Origin: Bacteroidales bacterium
GTDB taxonomy: Bacteria; Bacteroidota; Bacteroidia; Bacteroidales; VadinHA17
Assembly (NCBI GenBank): GCA_025455395.1
Contig: JALOMO010000011.1
Coordinates: 1-42,770, forward strand
Direction of reading: 5' to 3'
Length of the DNA stretch: 42,770 nt
Shown here: positions 25,211-35,218 of the stretch, in pieces
Numbering within the stretch: the first letter of the stretch is position 1
Layout: every line of letters starts with the position of its first letter
Program-made: the position numbers and the translations under genes
Notes under the pieces: model-generated
The model's database searches: none
The model's input: the letters and a program-made list of their open reading frames with translations, nothing else
What the model was told of the DNA's origin: nothing

Positions 25211-27834
25211 AAGGATTTGAAATGGGAAGTAAAATTACCGTAACAGCCTGTTTATTATTTCTATTCATCTCCTCTGCGTTTGCCACGCACAACCGGGCGG
25301 GAGAGATAACCTACGAGCAGCTTTCTGACCTCACTTTCAAGGTAACTGTAACCACATTCACCTATACTCTGAGCCTGGCTGACAGGCCTACCCTTGATGT
25401 TGAATGGGGAGACAATTCAATAACAACCGTTTCCCGCAATTCAGAGACAATTCTGCCGAACAATTACAAAAAGAACGTTTATATCAGCCAGCACACCTAT
25501 CCGGGACCGGGCATATACAGGATCGTGGTACAGGACCCCAACCGCAACCTGGGAGTGCAGAATATTCCTAATTCCGTCAACGTCGTTTTCTCAATATCAA
25601 CAATTCTTATTGTCAATAAGTCCCTCGGACGCAATAGCACGCCGGTATTACTGAATCCGCCATACGACAAGGCTGCCCTCGGCCAGGTTTTTATTCACAA
25701 TCCTGCAGCTTTTGATCCTGACGGCGACTCTCTGTCATATAAGCTGACTGTCTGTACCAAGGAGGATGGCAAACCCATAAAGGATTATACATTGCCCGCG
25801 GCTTCAAATAAATTCTACGTCGATTCAATCTCGGGTGATCTCGTCTGGGATGCACCGGTAAGCGTGGGGATATACAACGTGGCTATAGAAATACAGGAAT
25901 GGCGTGCCGGGATCAAGATAGGCATTGTGGTGAGGGATATGCAGATTGAAGTTTATGATACGGATAATAATCCCCCGGTTACATCACCATTACCTGACCT
26001 GTGCGTTGAAGTAGGAGAAACAGTCTCAATTGATATTTCAGCCACAGATGTCGACGAAGATTCAATAAAACTCTTTGCAACATCAGGAATTTTCACATCT
26101 GAGGAGTGCCCTGCTACTTTCACTACCCTGAGTTCAGTGCCGGGACTAACCACAGGACGACTTCAGTGGGTACCATGTCACAATAGCGTAAGACATCAGC
26201 CGTACGACATCATTATAAAAGCTGAAGATGACAACGATGAACTGCAACTGGTTGACATTGATAATATGAGCATTAAGGTGCTGGGTCCGTCACCGGTGCT
26301 GACACAAGCATCACCCCTGGGCAAATTTGTGGTATTGGAATGGAATAACTACGGGACCCAGGATATTTCCGGATTCAATATTTACAGGAGGGAGGGCGCT
26401 TCTACGATTTCAGCCGATACATGTTTCGATGGCATCCCATCTTCGGCAGGATTTGTCCGGGCAGGTTATGTTGCAGGGGCCGGATCCATAACTTTTACCG
26501 ATACCAACTCAGGTGAAGGTCTTGATGCGGGGACTGAGTATGCCTACAGGATTGTTGCTGTATATCCGAACGGCACCGAGAGCAAGGTCTCAAACGAAAT
26601 TGTGACATCTCTCATAACGGGTGTGCCACTTATAACAAATGTCTCTATAAGAAATACAAACACTGCCACAGGATCACTTCTGCTCGCGTGGAAGAAACCA
26701 CGCGATCTTGATACAATTCCTGCCAACGGGCCTTACGAGTATCTCATTTACCGCGCTCCCGGAGTAGCAGGCACTGACTATCAGCTGATAAAAACCCTCC
26801 CGACAGCTGATCTTAATGACACGGTGTTTATTGATACCCTGATCAATACTGTTGACCGTGGTTATGTCTATAAAATAGAACTTTACAATAATGAGGCCGG
26901 CAACAGGTTCATGATTGGTGACCCTGGCGTTGCCTCTTCACTTTTTCTCACAGCATCGCCTGGAGACCGGAAAGTAAGGTTTACCCTGAGCCGCAACGTG
27001 CCATGGATCAATAACAGTTACGATTATTACCGGTTCGACGGATCGTCATGGCAGTTAATCGGAAGCACCAACCAGCTCACATGGATTGATGAAAACCTTG
27101 TCAATGGAACAGAGTATTGTTACTATGTTATCTCAACAGGCGCCTACCAGAGAGCAGATGCTCCGAAAAATCTCATTAATTATTCTCAACGTACCTGCGC
27201 AACAGCAGTTGATAATGAGCCGCCATGCATACCTGTTCTGACAGTTTCATCACAGTGTGACAGCCTGTATAACACAGTACGGTGGGACATAACCGATCCT
27301 GTTTGCTATGCAGACGTGGCAGGGTACAAATTATTCTATAAGCAGACCGCAGAGGATGATTTCGAATTGCTTACAACCATTAACGACCGATCAATAAAGA
27401 AGTACATCCATAATCTTCCTGATTATGTTGCCGGCTGTTATTTTATACTGGCATTTGATGCCAATGGCCTTGAAAGTGATACCTCTTCAATTGTCTGTGT
27501 TGATTCATGCAATTTCTATGAGATACCCAATGTATTTACACCTAACGGTGATGATGTCAATGATTTTCTGGTGGCTAAAACCACTCTACTGGTTGAAAAG
27601 GTTGAATTCAGGCTGTTCAACAGGGGTGGAGTGCTGATATTCAGTACAGAGGAACCGAAAATAAACTGGGACGGGACATATAAAGGTAAGGTGGTAGCCT
27701 CAGGAGTGTATTATTATGACTGTGAAGTATTTGAGCGTAGAATTTCAGGAACCGAGCAATTTAATCTCAACGGGTTTATTCACGTCATTACTGAAAAGGG
27801 TGCCGGTCCGGGAGTAATCGAAGGAAAAAAATAG
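25207..27834 (+). CDS. Large surface protein with Ig/FN3 domains and T9SS type B sorting domain
   Basis: The 875-residue protein has a signal peptide (MGSKITVTACLLFLFISSAFA after an alternative Met six residues in). The N-terminal part has AGEITYEQLSDLTFKVTVTT, a segment often found in Bacteroidota surface proteins with PKD-like folds. Cadherin/Ig-like stretches (DPDGDSLSYKLTV, DVDEDSIKLFA) and several fibronectin III-type modules follow from about 360 to 760. The C-terminus VFTPNGDDVNDFLVAK to VYYYDCEVF is the gliding-motility-associated (type B) T9SS sorting domain. It is probably secreted or surface-attached with an adhesive or structural role; no enzyme motif was found. It overlaps DUF6702 by four bases and precedes a TPR gene by 6 bases. 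Confidence 0.85.
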   Translation: MKGFEMGSKITVTACLLFLFISSAFATHNRAGEITYEQLSDLTFKVTVTTFTYTLSLADRPTLDVEWGDNSITTVSRNSETILPNNYKKNVYISQHTYPGPGIYRIVVQDPNRNLGVQNIPNSVNVVFSISTILIVNKSLGRNSTPVLLNPPYDKAALGQVFIHNPAAFDPDGDSLSYKLTVCTKEDGKPIKDYTLPAASNKFYVDSISGDLVWDAPVSVGIYNVAIEIQEWRAGIKIGIVVRDMQIEVYDTDNNPPVTSPLPDLCVEVGETVSIDISATDVDEDSIKLFATSGIFTSEECPATFTTLSSVPGLTTGRLQWVPCHNSVRHQPYDIIIKAEDDNDELQLVDIDNMSIKVLGPSPVLTQASPLGKFVVLEWNNYGTQDISGFNIYRREGASTISADTCFDGIPSSAGFVRAGYVAGAGSITFTDTNSGEGLDAGTEYAYRIVAVYPNGTESKVSNEIVTSLITGVPLITNVSIRNTNTATGSLLLAWKKPRDLDTIPANGPYEYLIYRAPGVAGTDYQLIKTLPTADLNDTVFIDTLINTVDRGYVYKIELYNNEAGNRFMIGDPGVASSLFLTASPGDRKVRFTLSRNVPWINNSYDYYRFDGSSWQLIGSTNQLTWIDENLVNGTEYCYYVISTGAYQRADAPKNLINYSQRTCATAVDNEPPCIPVLTVSSQCDSLYNTVRWDITDPVCYADVAGYKLFYKQTAEDDFELLTTINDRSIKKYIHNLPDYVAGCYFILAFDANGLESDTSSIVCVDSCNFYEIPNVFTPNGDDVNDFLVAKTTLLVEKVEFRLFNRGGVLIFSTEEPKINWDGTYKGKVVASGVYYYDCEVFERRISGTEQFNLNGFIHVITEKGAGPGVIEGKK

Positions 27835-27840
27835 AGCAGG

Positions 27841-29043
27841 ATGAAGACAAAAGTTGTTCTACTGATACTGATTATTGCATCTCAGCTGGTTGCGGGGCAG
27901 ACGAGGTATGAGTCGATGCTGAGAGCGCAGGCATTGTCAGACAGGGGAGAGAGCGATGAAGCGCTTGCTGCTCTTTCGACAGTTATCACCAATTCACCTG
28001 ATGCAGGACTGTTGCTTCTCAGAGGAAATATCCTTCTTGAGATGCGAAATGTGACAATGGCAAGAAGTGATTTCATGGCTGCAGAAAAACTAAACCCTGG
28101 CGCCGGATTATACGGGCTTGCAAAATGCGCGGCAGCGAGTGGTGATGCAATTGCTGCTATAGCGTACCTCGAAGCCCATCTGAAGACATCGCAAAGGAAG
28201 AGTGAGCCTGAGATTATGCTTGACGATGCCTTTTCCACAATCACCTCCACATCGGAGTGGAGGAATCTATGGAAAAAAGACTGGTACAAAGGATACGAGA
28301 GAAAAGAATGGGAGATAGAACTCTATCTCAGAAGTGGAAGAATTGATCTTGCCGAAGAGACTCTCGGGGAGCTGTCAGCTTTATATGCCGGTATGCCGGT
28401 AACTGACTTTTGTGAAGCCCGTATTCTGTCAGCCAGAGGCCGGTACCGTGAGGCATCAGCCCTGTTGTCACAATTGACAATCAGCCCTGACTCCCCGCCT
28501 GAATATCTGCTTGCCCTTGCTGAGGCAAGGGCCGGAGAGGGTGATTATTTTAGTTCTGCCACCATTTATGGCAGACTGATCTCAGCTGAGTATCCTGATG
28601 CGGTGCTCTTTCTTCGCAGGGCCGAGATGCTCCTTAAAGCCGGAGACCGTACACCTGCAAAAAGTGATATTAAAAAGTACCTCGAATTTAACCCTGAAAG
28701 CTCTGAGGCACTTGGCCTGCTTGGCAAAACATATGCTGAGGAAGGAGCAATATTTGAAGCTCTTCCGTATCTGAATACAAATATTGACAGGCACCCGGGA
28801 AATGCCATGGCATTCTGTCTGAGGGGAGATGCATGGATGGCGGCCCGGTCATGGACCAAAGCTGCAGAAGATTATACGATGAGTCTTGACCTTGATCCTA
28901 ATAGTGCAACCGTTAATCTTAATATGGGCATTGCCCTTATTAACTGCGGAAAAGAAGATGATGCATGCTACTACCTGAGAAAGGCAAGGGCCCTGGGAGA
29001 AAAAAACGCTACACAATACCTGAGCAGGCACTGTATCAGGTAG
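27841..29043 (+). CDS. Exported TPR-repeat protein
   Basis: The 400-residue product has a signal peptide (MKTKVVLLILIIASQLVAGQ) followed by tetratricopeptide repeats, for example RAQALSDRGESDEALAALS, LLALAEARAGEGDYFSSATIY, AEMLLKAGDRTPAKSDIKK, LGLLGKTYAEEGAIFEAL, FCLRGDAWMAARSWTKAAED and LNMGIALINCGKEDDACYY. TPR solenoids mediate protein-protein contacts. Being last in the operon after the T9SS cargo, it may act as a periplasmic scaffold or partner in delivery or assembly of that protein; this is inference only. It meets the convergent histidine kinase gene with a 12-base gap. Confidence 0.85.
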   Translation: MKTKVVLLILIIASQLVAGQTRYESMLRAQALSDRGESDEALAALSTVITNSPDAGLLLLRGNILLEMRNVTMARSDFMAAEKLNPGAGLYGLAKCAAASGDAIAAIAYLEAHLKTSQRKSEPEIMLDDAFSTITSTSEWRNLWKKDWYKGYERKEWEIELYLRSGRIDLAEETLGELSALYAGMPVTDFCEARILSARGRYREASALLSQLTISPDSPPEYLLALAEARAGEGDYFSSATIYGRLISAEYPDAVLFLRRAEMLLKAGDRTPAKSDIKKYLEFNPESSEALGLLGKTYAEEGAIFEALPYLNTNIDRHPGNAMAFCLRGDAWMAARSWTKAAEDYTMSLDLDPNSATVNLNMGIALINCGKEDDACYYLRKARALGEKNATQYLSRHCIR

Positions 29044-29055
29044 AAAAAGGACAGA

Positions 29056-32000
29056 TTACCTGATGTGTTTCAATAGCCTGTCATAGAGATCTTTGGGCTT
29101 GAAGGGCTTGAGAACGTAATCATTGATAGCAAGATTTTCTATCTTGTCATGAGATTCTGACATGACTGCCGCTGTCAACGCGACAATGGGTATCTGACTG
29201 ATCTTCTTATCCTCCGAGCTGCGTATAATTCGGGTTGCCTCTATGCCATCCATGACAGGCATATGCAGGTCCATTATGATAAGATCATATTCATTCTTGT
29301 TCACCTCATCAAGTACCAGGCTTCCGTTCTCGACATGTGTAACAATCACACCCCAGCTCTCGAGAAATTTGTTTGCAACAAAGAAGTTGATCTTGTTATC
29401 TTCAGCAACCAGAATTCTCTTACCGGTCAGCCCATTCATGGTATCTGCTGCACCCTGATCAGCTGCCCGTGTGTCTGCGGCTGGAAGGATATATTCAATC
29501 GAGAATGTGAATACAGAGCCTTTTTCGGGTTCACTTCTTACACTTATCTTTCCCCCCTGCAGATCAACCAGACGTTTGCAGATAGTCAAACCAAGACCTG
29601 TACCGCCATATTTTCTTGTTGTATCAGGTGAGGCCTGAGTATAGCTTTCAAATACTTCATCAAGCATTTCTCGCTCGATTCCGATGCCTGTGTCAGAAAC
29701 TGAAAATTCAAGCAAAGCTCTGCTGTTCCTTCTTTCCTTCAGCAGCACTTTTAATGTCACACCTCCCTGAGCTGTGAATTTAATGGCGTTTGAAAGCAGA
29801 TTTGAGATTATCTGGTTAAGCCTTATGGGATCACCAATCAGGGTGCCGGGAAGGTCTTCCGATTTCTCGATAATGAATTCTATTCCCTTATCGAGGGCAC
29901 GATGGGTGTAAGAACGCCTGATATCTTCAATCATGCTGATAAGATCAAATTCTGTCTTTTCAAAGACAATCTTACCTGCCTCCATTTTATTGAAGTCGAG
30001 GATGTCATTTACCAGGGTAAGAAGATGATTAGCTGAGAAGCGAAGGGTCTTGATGTACTCCATCTGGTCTTCTCTCGGATTGCCCTGGTATAACAGGTTG
30101 GTAATACCTATCACTTCATTTAAAGGAGTCCTGATCTCATGGCTCATCGTTGACATAAACTGCTGTTTTGACAACGCAGCTTCTTCTGCTCTCTTGCGTG
30201 CTGTGATGAGGTTGTCAAGCATCCTCCTGCGGTGGAGGGTGTGAACAATCTGGTTAGCAATGAACTCAAAAACCTGAAGGTCGTCGTAATTGAATGCATC
30301 AATCCTTTTATAGTCCTGAAGGCAGATGGCCCCTATCACCTGGTCATCCATTTTAAGCGGGACTCCCATCCATATCTTGCATGGTGAGCCCACCAGGCTT
30401 ATAGCTCCGGTCTTTTCAATCTGCAGAATATCATTTTCATCAAGGAGGACAGACTTATTGTTTTTTATCACCCACCCGGTAAGGGTGTTTTTTGCTGCCG
30501 TCTCCTGGAAGTGATCACGTTCATCGGCGAAGAAGGGGAATGTTAGTGTATCCTTCTCACTGTTATAGAGGGCTATGAAAAAATTGTTGACGTTCCAGAG
30601 CCTGCTTATCTCCTTCACAATAGTAGGGTAGATGTCAAAGATATCAAAGTCCTGGAGCGCAACGGATGAGATGTTATACTGGATTTCCTGCATCAGCCGG
30701 GTCTTGATTTCCAGGCTGATATCGCGATATATTCCCAGAAAAGCAATGGTCTGATCATTTGAGATCACTGAGGAGGCAATGAGTGATACATTTATTCTGT
30801 TTCCCTGCTTGTCGAGTCTTATTGTTTCAGTTGCACCCGTTCCGTTCGACAGGGCCAACTCGTCGATTTTGATAGCTTCTTCTTTAAGATCATCGGGGAC
30901 AATCAGATCATCTATCATCCTGTTCAATATCTCTTCGGAATTGAAGCCAAAGAGTTTTGTGAAGCCCTTGTTTATCTTCAGGATTCGCCCGTCAAAATCA
31001 GTTAAGACAATCGCCTCGGGTGCTGCATCAATCAGATGCTCAAGGGTTGCCTTTTCGGCAGATAGTTTTTGCTCATAATCCTTATGTTTGCTGACATCTG
31101 TAAGAACACACCTGTACCCTGTTACATTCCCCCTTGTGATTATAGGCCCGGCATGGAACAGAACAGAGACTTTGCTTTTTTGTTTGTTGATAATGACATA
31201 CTCATTGAACATGATCTGCCCTGGTTTTGTCAGCTCGGCGAGATCATTGTTCAGCTTTTCCAGATCCTCAATCATGAAGAGATCTGACAGGGTCACTCCG
31301 CTGGAAAGGTCTGTATTATTAAACCCGAGGGTAAGCATTCCCTGTGTATTCATGAATGTGACGTGTCCGGCAGTGTCAAGCTCCATGATCATTTCCGGCA
31401 ACAATTCTGCAAAGGTCTCAAAGACGATTCCCTGCCTCAGTATCTCCATCTCATGCTCCTTCTGCTGCTGTCCCGCTTCCCATGTTACCACTATGTCTCC
31501 TGTAGAAAGAAGGAGTCCGATATAATAACCCTCCTTGTCATCGCCATCGGGTGAAACAGGTTCTTTGATTGATCCCTGATGCGTCTGTATGCCTTCAAGT
31601 ACTGATGCAAGAGCCCTCTTTTCTTTCAGGATTGACTTACTGAACTCCCTGCCCAGAACATCTTCACAAGCGATCTGTTCAACCTCCTCAGCACGGCTGT
31701 TAAACTCCATGATATAGAGCTTGTTGTCTTCTGATCTTCTGAATATAGCGACATAGCTGCTCATTGAATCAAAGGTCTCCCTGAGGACCTTTTCTGATTC
31801 AGCCCTGGCATATCCGTTATTAAGGCTGCTAATGTCATTATAGAATGTTATCAGGTAGACGTTGTCATCAATGAAAAGTGTGCGGGCACTGAAAAGAAAT
31901 GTTCGTTCTTCCCCTGCTCTTGTCCTGAGCCTGATCTCCAGATCACTAACCCTCTTTAACCGTGAAAGCAGGATCATGTATTTGCGGCTTTGCACAAGAT

Positions 32001-32238
32001 CAACGTATAGCTGCAGATCATCAGATGTCTTGCCGATTATTTCATCCCTTTGATAGCCCAGTGTGTCGAGGAATGCCTGATTTACATCGATGTATACCTG
32101 GGTCTCAATATTGCTGAGAGAAATCAGCTGGTTTGTTGTATGGAAAGCAATCTCCGGTATATCAGAAAGTTGCGCAATAGAATCAATCAGGCCGGATGAA
32201 AGATCAGTATCCGGAGTTTTCTTGTTGCGTTTTTCCAT
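29056..32238 (-). CDS. Soluble PAS/GAF hybrid sensor histidine kinase with receiver domain
   Basis: The 1060-residue protein lacks a signal peptide or membrane segment. Domains in order: PAS at about 40-135, a second PAS-like at about 155-255, PAS at about 275-390, PAS at about 405-515, GAF at about 530-670, HisKA with MSTMSHEIRTPLN (phospho-His about 698), HATPase with KYGGTGLGLTICKRL (about 879), and a C-terminal REC with LIIMDLHMPVMDGIEATR (phospho-Asp about 989) and the Lys in VLKPFKP. It should sense a cytoplasmic signal, autophosphorylate and pass phosphate to its own receiver, then to an unlinked Hpt protein or regulator. There is no DNA-binding output domain, so it is not a PUL-type hybrid two-component regulator. 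It lies downstream of nth (92-base gap). Confidence 0.92.
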   Translation of the reverse strand: MEKRNKKTPDTDLSSGLIDSIAQLSDIPEIAFHTTNQLISLSNIETQVYIDVNQAFLDTLGYQRDEIIGKTSDDLQLYVDLVQSRKYMILLSRLKRVSDLEIRLRTRAGEERTFLFSARTLFIDDNVYLITFYNDISSLNNGYARAESEKVLRETFDSMSSYVAIFRRSEDNKLYIMEFNSRAEEVEQIACEDVLGREFSKSILKEKRALASVLEGIQTHQGSIKEPVSPDGDDKEGYYIGLLLSTGDIVVTWEAGQQQKEHEMEILRQGIVFETFAELLPEMIMELDTAGHVTFMNTQGMLTLGFNNTDLSSGVTLSDLFMIEDLEKLNNDLAELTKPGQIMFNEYVIINKQKSKVSVLFHAGPIITRGNVTGYRCVLTDVSKHKDYEQKLSAEKATLEHLIDAAPEAIVLTDFDGRILKINKGFTKLFGFNSEEILNRMIDDLIVPDDLKEEAIKIDELALSNGTGATETIRLDKQGNRINVSLIASSVISNDQTIAFLGIYRDISLEIKTRLMQEIQYNISSVALQDFDIFDIYPTIVKEISRLWNVNNFFIALYNSEKDTLTFPFFADERDHFQETAAKNTLTGWVIKNNKSVLLDENDILQIEKTGAISLVGSPCKIWMGVPLKMDDQVIGAICLQDYKRIDAFNYDDLQVFEFIANQIVHTLHRRRMLDNLITARKRAEEAALSKQQFMSTMSHEIRTPLNEVIGITNLLYQGNPREDQMEYIKTLRFSANHLLTLVNDILDFNKMEAGKIVFEKTEFDLISMIEDIRRSYTHRALDKGIEFIIEKSEDLPGTLIGDPIRLNQIISNLLSNAIKFTAQGGVTLKVLLKERRNSRALLEFSVSDTGIGIEREMLDEVFESYTQASPDTTRKYGGTGLGLTICKRLVDLQGGKISVRSEPEKGSVFTFSIEYILPAADTRAADQGAADTMNGLTGKRILVAEDNKINFFVANKFLESWGVIVTHVENGSLVLDEVNKNEYDLIIMDLHMPVMDGIEATRIIRSSEDKKISQIPIVALTAAVMSESHDKIENLAINDYVLKPFKPKDLYDRLLKHIR

Positions 32239-32330
32239 CTGATAATTGTTTATTTACTTAATCTGGAAATGGATCATATCCGGGGTTAAAAATAGTTATT
32301 ATGCCCGGAAAATGAAACGTTGATCCTCTT

Positions 32331-32981
32331 TTAGCATTCATTTGCCACACGTTTGCTGTAATATTTGCACCATCCTTTAATACCGCAGTTGTTGCATAAA
32401 GGATTGCGTGCGGTGCAAATATATCTGCCATGAAGAAGGAGCCAGTGATGTGCCATCGGTCTCTTCTTCTCTGGTATCTCCTTTGTCAGTTTCAGCTCTA
32501 CTTCAAGGGGATTCTTCGCGCCGGGAGTCAGCCCTATCCGCCGTGCAACCCTGAAGACATGGGTATCAACGGCAATTACCGGTTTGTTCCATAAAACTGA
32601 TGCAATGACATTGGCCGTCTTACGGCCGACTCCCGGCAACTGTGTGAGATCGGATATTTCACCGGGCACGCTTCCGTTAAAGCGGCTGATTATCATCTCA
32701 GCCATCCCCTTCAGATGTTTTGCCTTGTTATTAGGGTATGAGCAACTGCTGATGAGAGCAGTGATCTCTTCAATTGTTGCGCTTGCCATGGCTGCAGGGT
32801 CAGGGAACCTGCCAAAGAGGGCAGGGGTTATCATATTTACCCTTTTATCAGTGCATTGAGCTGAAAGAATTACAGCCACGATGAGCTGAAAAGGATCTGT
32901 ATAAATAAGTTCTGTTTCGGCAACAGCCATGTTTTCGTCAAACCAGTGAAACACACCTTCATACCTCTCCCTTATTCTCAT
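32331..32981 (-). CDS. nth: Endonuclease III
   Basis: The 216-residue protein has the expected length. The helix-hairpin-helix LPGVGRKTANVIAS carries the catalytic Lys (about 121), VDTHVFRVARRIGL carries the catalytic Asp (about 139), and the C-terminus holds the 4Fe-4S Cys set CTARNPLCNNCGIKGWC. It is a bifunctional DNA glycosylase/AP lyase that removes oxidised pyrimidines in base-excision repair. AGGAGTT directly precedes the ATG. It is divergent from aroB. Confidence 0.95.
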   Translation of the reverse strand: MRIRERYEGVFHWFDENMAVAETELIYTDPFQLIVAVILSAQCTDKRVNMITPALFGRFPDPAAMASATIEEITALISSCSYPNNKAKHLKGMAEMIISRFNGSVPGEISDLTQLPGVGRKTANVIASVLWNKPVIAVDTHVFRVARRIGLTPGAKNPLEVELKLTKEIPEKKRPMAHHWLLLHGRYICTARNPLCNNCGIKGWCKYYSKRVANEC

Positions 32982-33096
32982 AACTCCTGAACATTAACGG
33001 CATGAATGTAATAATTTTTTACTTTTTTGGGGTGAATAGTCTGCGAAGTGAATAAAATCATGGTTATTATGTATCATAATTGCTATTTTTCGCTCC

Positions 33097-34134
33097 ATGA
33101 GAAGGATTAAAGTCAATACAGCGACAGGCAGGTCAGTCCTGATCATCGGGGGTAAGCTGAATGACCTTCCTTCACTTCTTCCGCCCTGCAGATTGTTTAT
33201 CATTACTGATAACAATGTCAGGGCTCTCTATGGAGACAGTTTCCCGCCGGCAGAGGTTCTTACAGTTCAGCCCGGAGAAGAAAGCAAGAGCCTAATGGTA
33301 GCAGGTGAACTCTGCAGCAGACTGCTGGCGGCAGGAGCTGACCGTTCATCATTCATTCTTGGATTTGGTGGTGGTGTTGTATGTGATATTGCCGGATTTG
33401 TGGCCTCGGTGTATATGAGGGGCTTGAGGCATGCCTTTGTCTCAACCACGCTGCTCTCACAGGTTGATGCAAGTATAGGGGGAAAGACAGGAGTGAATAT
33501 GGGACGTTTCAAGAATATGATAGGCACTTTCAAACAGCCTGAGTTTGTTCTTTGTGATCATACTCTTCTTTCTACCTTACCCGACACTGAGTTACTGTCA
33601 GGGCTGGGAGAACTCATTAAACATGCGGCTATAGGTGACAGGGAACTTTTTTTTGATATTTCTGCCTCACTCTCAAGACTCTTTGAACATGATCAGGTAT
33701 CTCTTGAAAATTTGATTTACAGGGCAGTGAAAATCAAGGCTGCCATCGTCAGGCGCGATCCGCTGGAGGATGGTATAAGGAGGGTTCTGAACTTCGGTCA
33801 CACCTTCGGTCATGTGCTTGAAACAGCCTACCAGATACCGCATGGCATTGCAGTGATGGAAGGGATGATGATTGCTGCAGAACTCTCTGTCTGGAAGGGG
33901 GAGCTTCCTTATACTGAGGCACGTATTCTAAAGAGCACATTGGAAAGCGCCGGCGTGATGAAAGTGCATGATCTGCCTGAAAACATTTTAGGACTTATAA
34001 TAAAAGATAAGAAGAGCGAGTCAGAATATGTAAATATGGTTCTCCTGCAATCGATAGGAAAGGCAGTGGTACGGAAACTGCATATTGATGAACTGAAGGC
34101 TTTTACGGAGTACTTCATTCAAATGGAAGGTTAA
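33097..34134 (+). CDS. aroB: 3-dehydroquinate synthase
   Basis: The 345-residue product carries the NAD- and zinc-dependent DHQ synthase motifs: GGGVVCDIAGFVASVYMRG, FVSTTLLSQVDASIGGKTG, FKNMIGTFKQP, SGLGELIKHA and the zinc-ligand segment LNFGHTFGHVLE followed by PHGIAVMEGM. It cyclises DAHP to 3-dehydroquinate, the second step of the shikimate pathway, in the cytoplasm. Slightly shorter than the E. coli enzyme but all key residues are present. It is followed after 25 bases by aroC; the two probably form an operon. Confidence 0.97.
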   Translation: MRRIKVNTATGRSVLIIGGKLNDLPSLLPPCRLFIITDNNVRALYGDSFPPAEVLTVQPGEESKSLMVAGELCSRLLAAGADRSSFILGFGGGVVCDIAGFVASVYMRGLRHAFVSTTLLSQVDASIGGKTGVNMGRFKNMIGTFKQPEFVLCDHTLLSTLPDTELLSGLGELIKHAAIGDRELFFDISASLSRLFEHDQVSLENLIYRAVKIKAAIVRRDPLEDGIRRVLNFGHTFGHVLETAYQIPHGIAVMEGMMIAAELSVWKGELPYTEARILKSTLESAGVMKVHDLPENILGLIIKDKKSESEYVNMVLLQSIGKAVVRKLHIDELKAFTEYFIQMEG

Positions 34135-34159
34135 CTAAAAAGGATTAGAGAGAAGGAAT

Positions 34160-35158
34160 ATGAACACATTGGGCATTATATTCAGGGTTTCCATTTTCGG
34201 AGAGTCTCACGGATCAGCCGTTGGAGTAGTAATAGACGGTTGTCCTGCCGGATTACCATACTGGCATGAAGAGCTGATGGCAGACCTTTCACGCCGGAAA
34301 GGTGGGATACTTCCGGGAACCACTCCCCGCAAAGAGAATGATGAACCGGCGATTATCAGTGGTATCAATAATAACTTTACCACCGGGGCACCGCTGGTGA
34401 TAAGTACCCCCAACACAAACATCCGCTCTGGTGATTATGAACAGTTCTCGAGTATTCCACGACCGGGCCATGCTGATTTCACTGCAGGTTATAAATACAA
34501 GGGTTTTAGTGACATGCGTGGCGGTGGGCACTTCTCCGGCAGACTTACATGGGGTATGGTCGTTGCAGGCTATTTTGCAAGGAAGATACTGTCACCTGCC
34601 ATAATTACTGCAAACCTTATTGAAGCCGGAGGTGATAAAGATATTGCAGCGGCCATTGCCAGAGCTACTGAGACAAATGATACCGTGGGAGGAGTGGTTG
34701 AATGTGTTGTCAAAAACGTACCCAGGGGTCTTGGTGAACCTGCATTTCTTTCTGTCGAAGCTGCCCTGAGCAAGATTGCTTTCGGAATTCCTGCCGTGAA
34801 CGGTGTTGAGTTCGGGGCAGGGTTTGCCTCCTCAAAAAGCTACGGCTCGATTCATAATGATCCGTTTGTTGATGCAAGGGGCAGAACATCAACAAACAAT
34901 GCAGGAGGAGTAAACGGAGGAATCACCAATGGCAACGACCTGGTTATGAGAGTCTCTGTCAAACCTGCTGCCAGTACCGGAGTGAGGCAAAAGACTTTTG
35001 ATAAGGAAAAAGGAGAAATGACCGACCTCGAAATAACCGGAAGACATGATGCCTGTATTGCCAGAAGGATACCAGTTATACTTGAGTCAGCCGTCGCTAT
35101 AGGCCTTGCCGACCTCCTGATGATTGACCGGGGGATAAACGGTTTGAGAGAGAGGTAG
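34160..35158 (+). CDS. aroC: Chorismate synthase
   Basis: The 332-residue protein starts MNTLGIIFRVSIFGESHGSA and has GCPAGLP, the FMN/EPSP-binding stretch RPGHADFTAGYKYKGFSDMRG, GGHFSGRLTWG and GRHDACIARRIPVILESA. It converts EPSP to chorismate using reduced FMN, the last common step of aromatic synthesis. At 332 residues it is somewhat shorter than the usual 350-360 but no motif is lost. Its TAG stop lies inside the first unit of a hexamer repeat array, a likely product of slippage at the gene end. Confidence 0.96.
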   Translation: MNTLGIIFRVSIFGESHGSAVGVVIDGCPAGLPYWHEELMADLSRRKGGILPGTTPRKENDEPAIISGINNNFTTGAPLVISTPNTNIRSGDYEQFSSIPRPGHADFTAGYKYKGFSDMRGGGHFSGRLTWGMVVAGYFARKILSPAIITANLIEAGGDKDIAAAIARATETNDTVGGVVECVVKNVPRGLGEPAFLSVEAALSKIAFGIPAVNGVEFGAGFASSKSYGSIHNDPFVDARGRTSTNNAGGVNGGITNGNDLVMRVSVKPAASTGVRQKTFDKEKGEMTDLEITGRHDACIARRIPVILESAVAIGLADLLMIDRGINGLRER

Positions 35159-35202
35159 AGGTTGAGGTTGAGGTTGAGGTTGAGGTTGAGGTTGAGGTAG
35201 AG
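35155..35202. repeat. Hexamer microsatellite (GTTGAG)6 flanked by GTAGAG units
   Basis: Eight 6-base units: GTAGAG, six perfect GTTGAG, GTAGAG. The aroC stop codon TAG is in the first unit, and a second in-frame TAG is in the last unit. The array separates the convergent aroC and tilS genes and ends 17 bases before the tilS stop. Confidence 0.95.
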
Positions 35203-35218
35203 GCTCAATCTGCAACTA

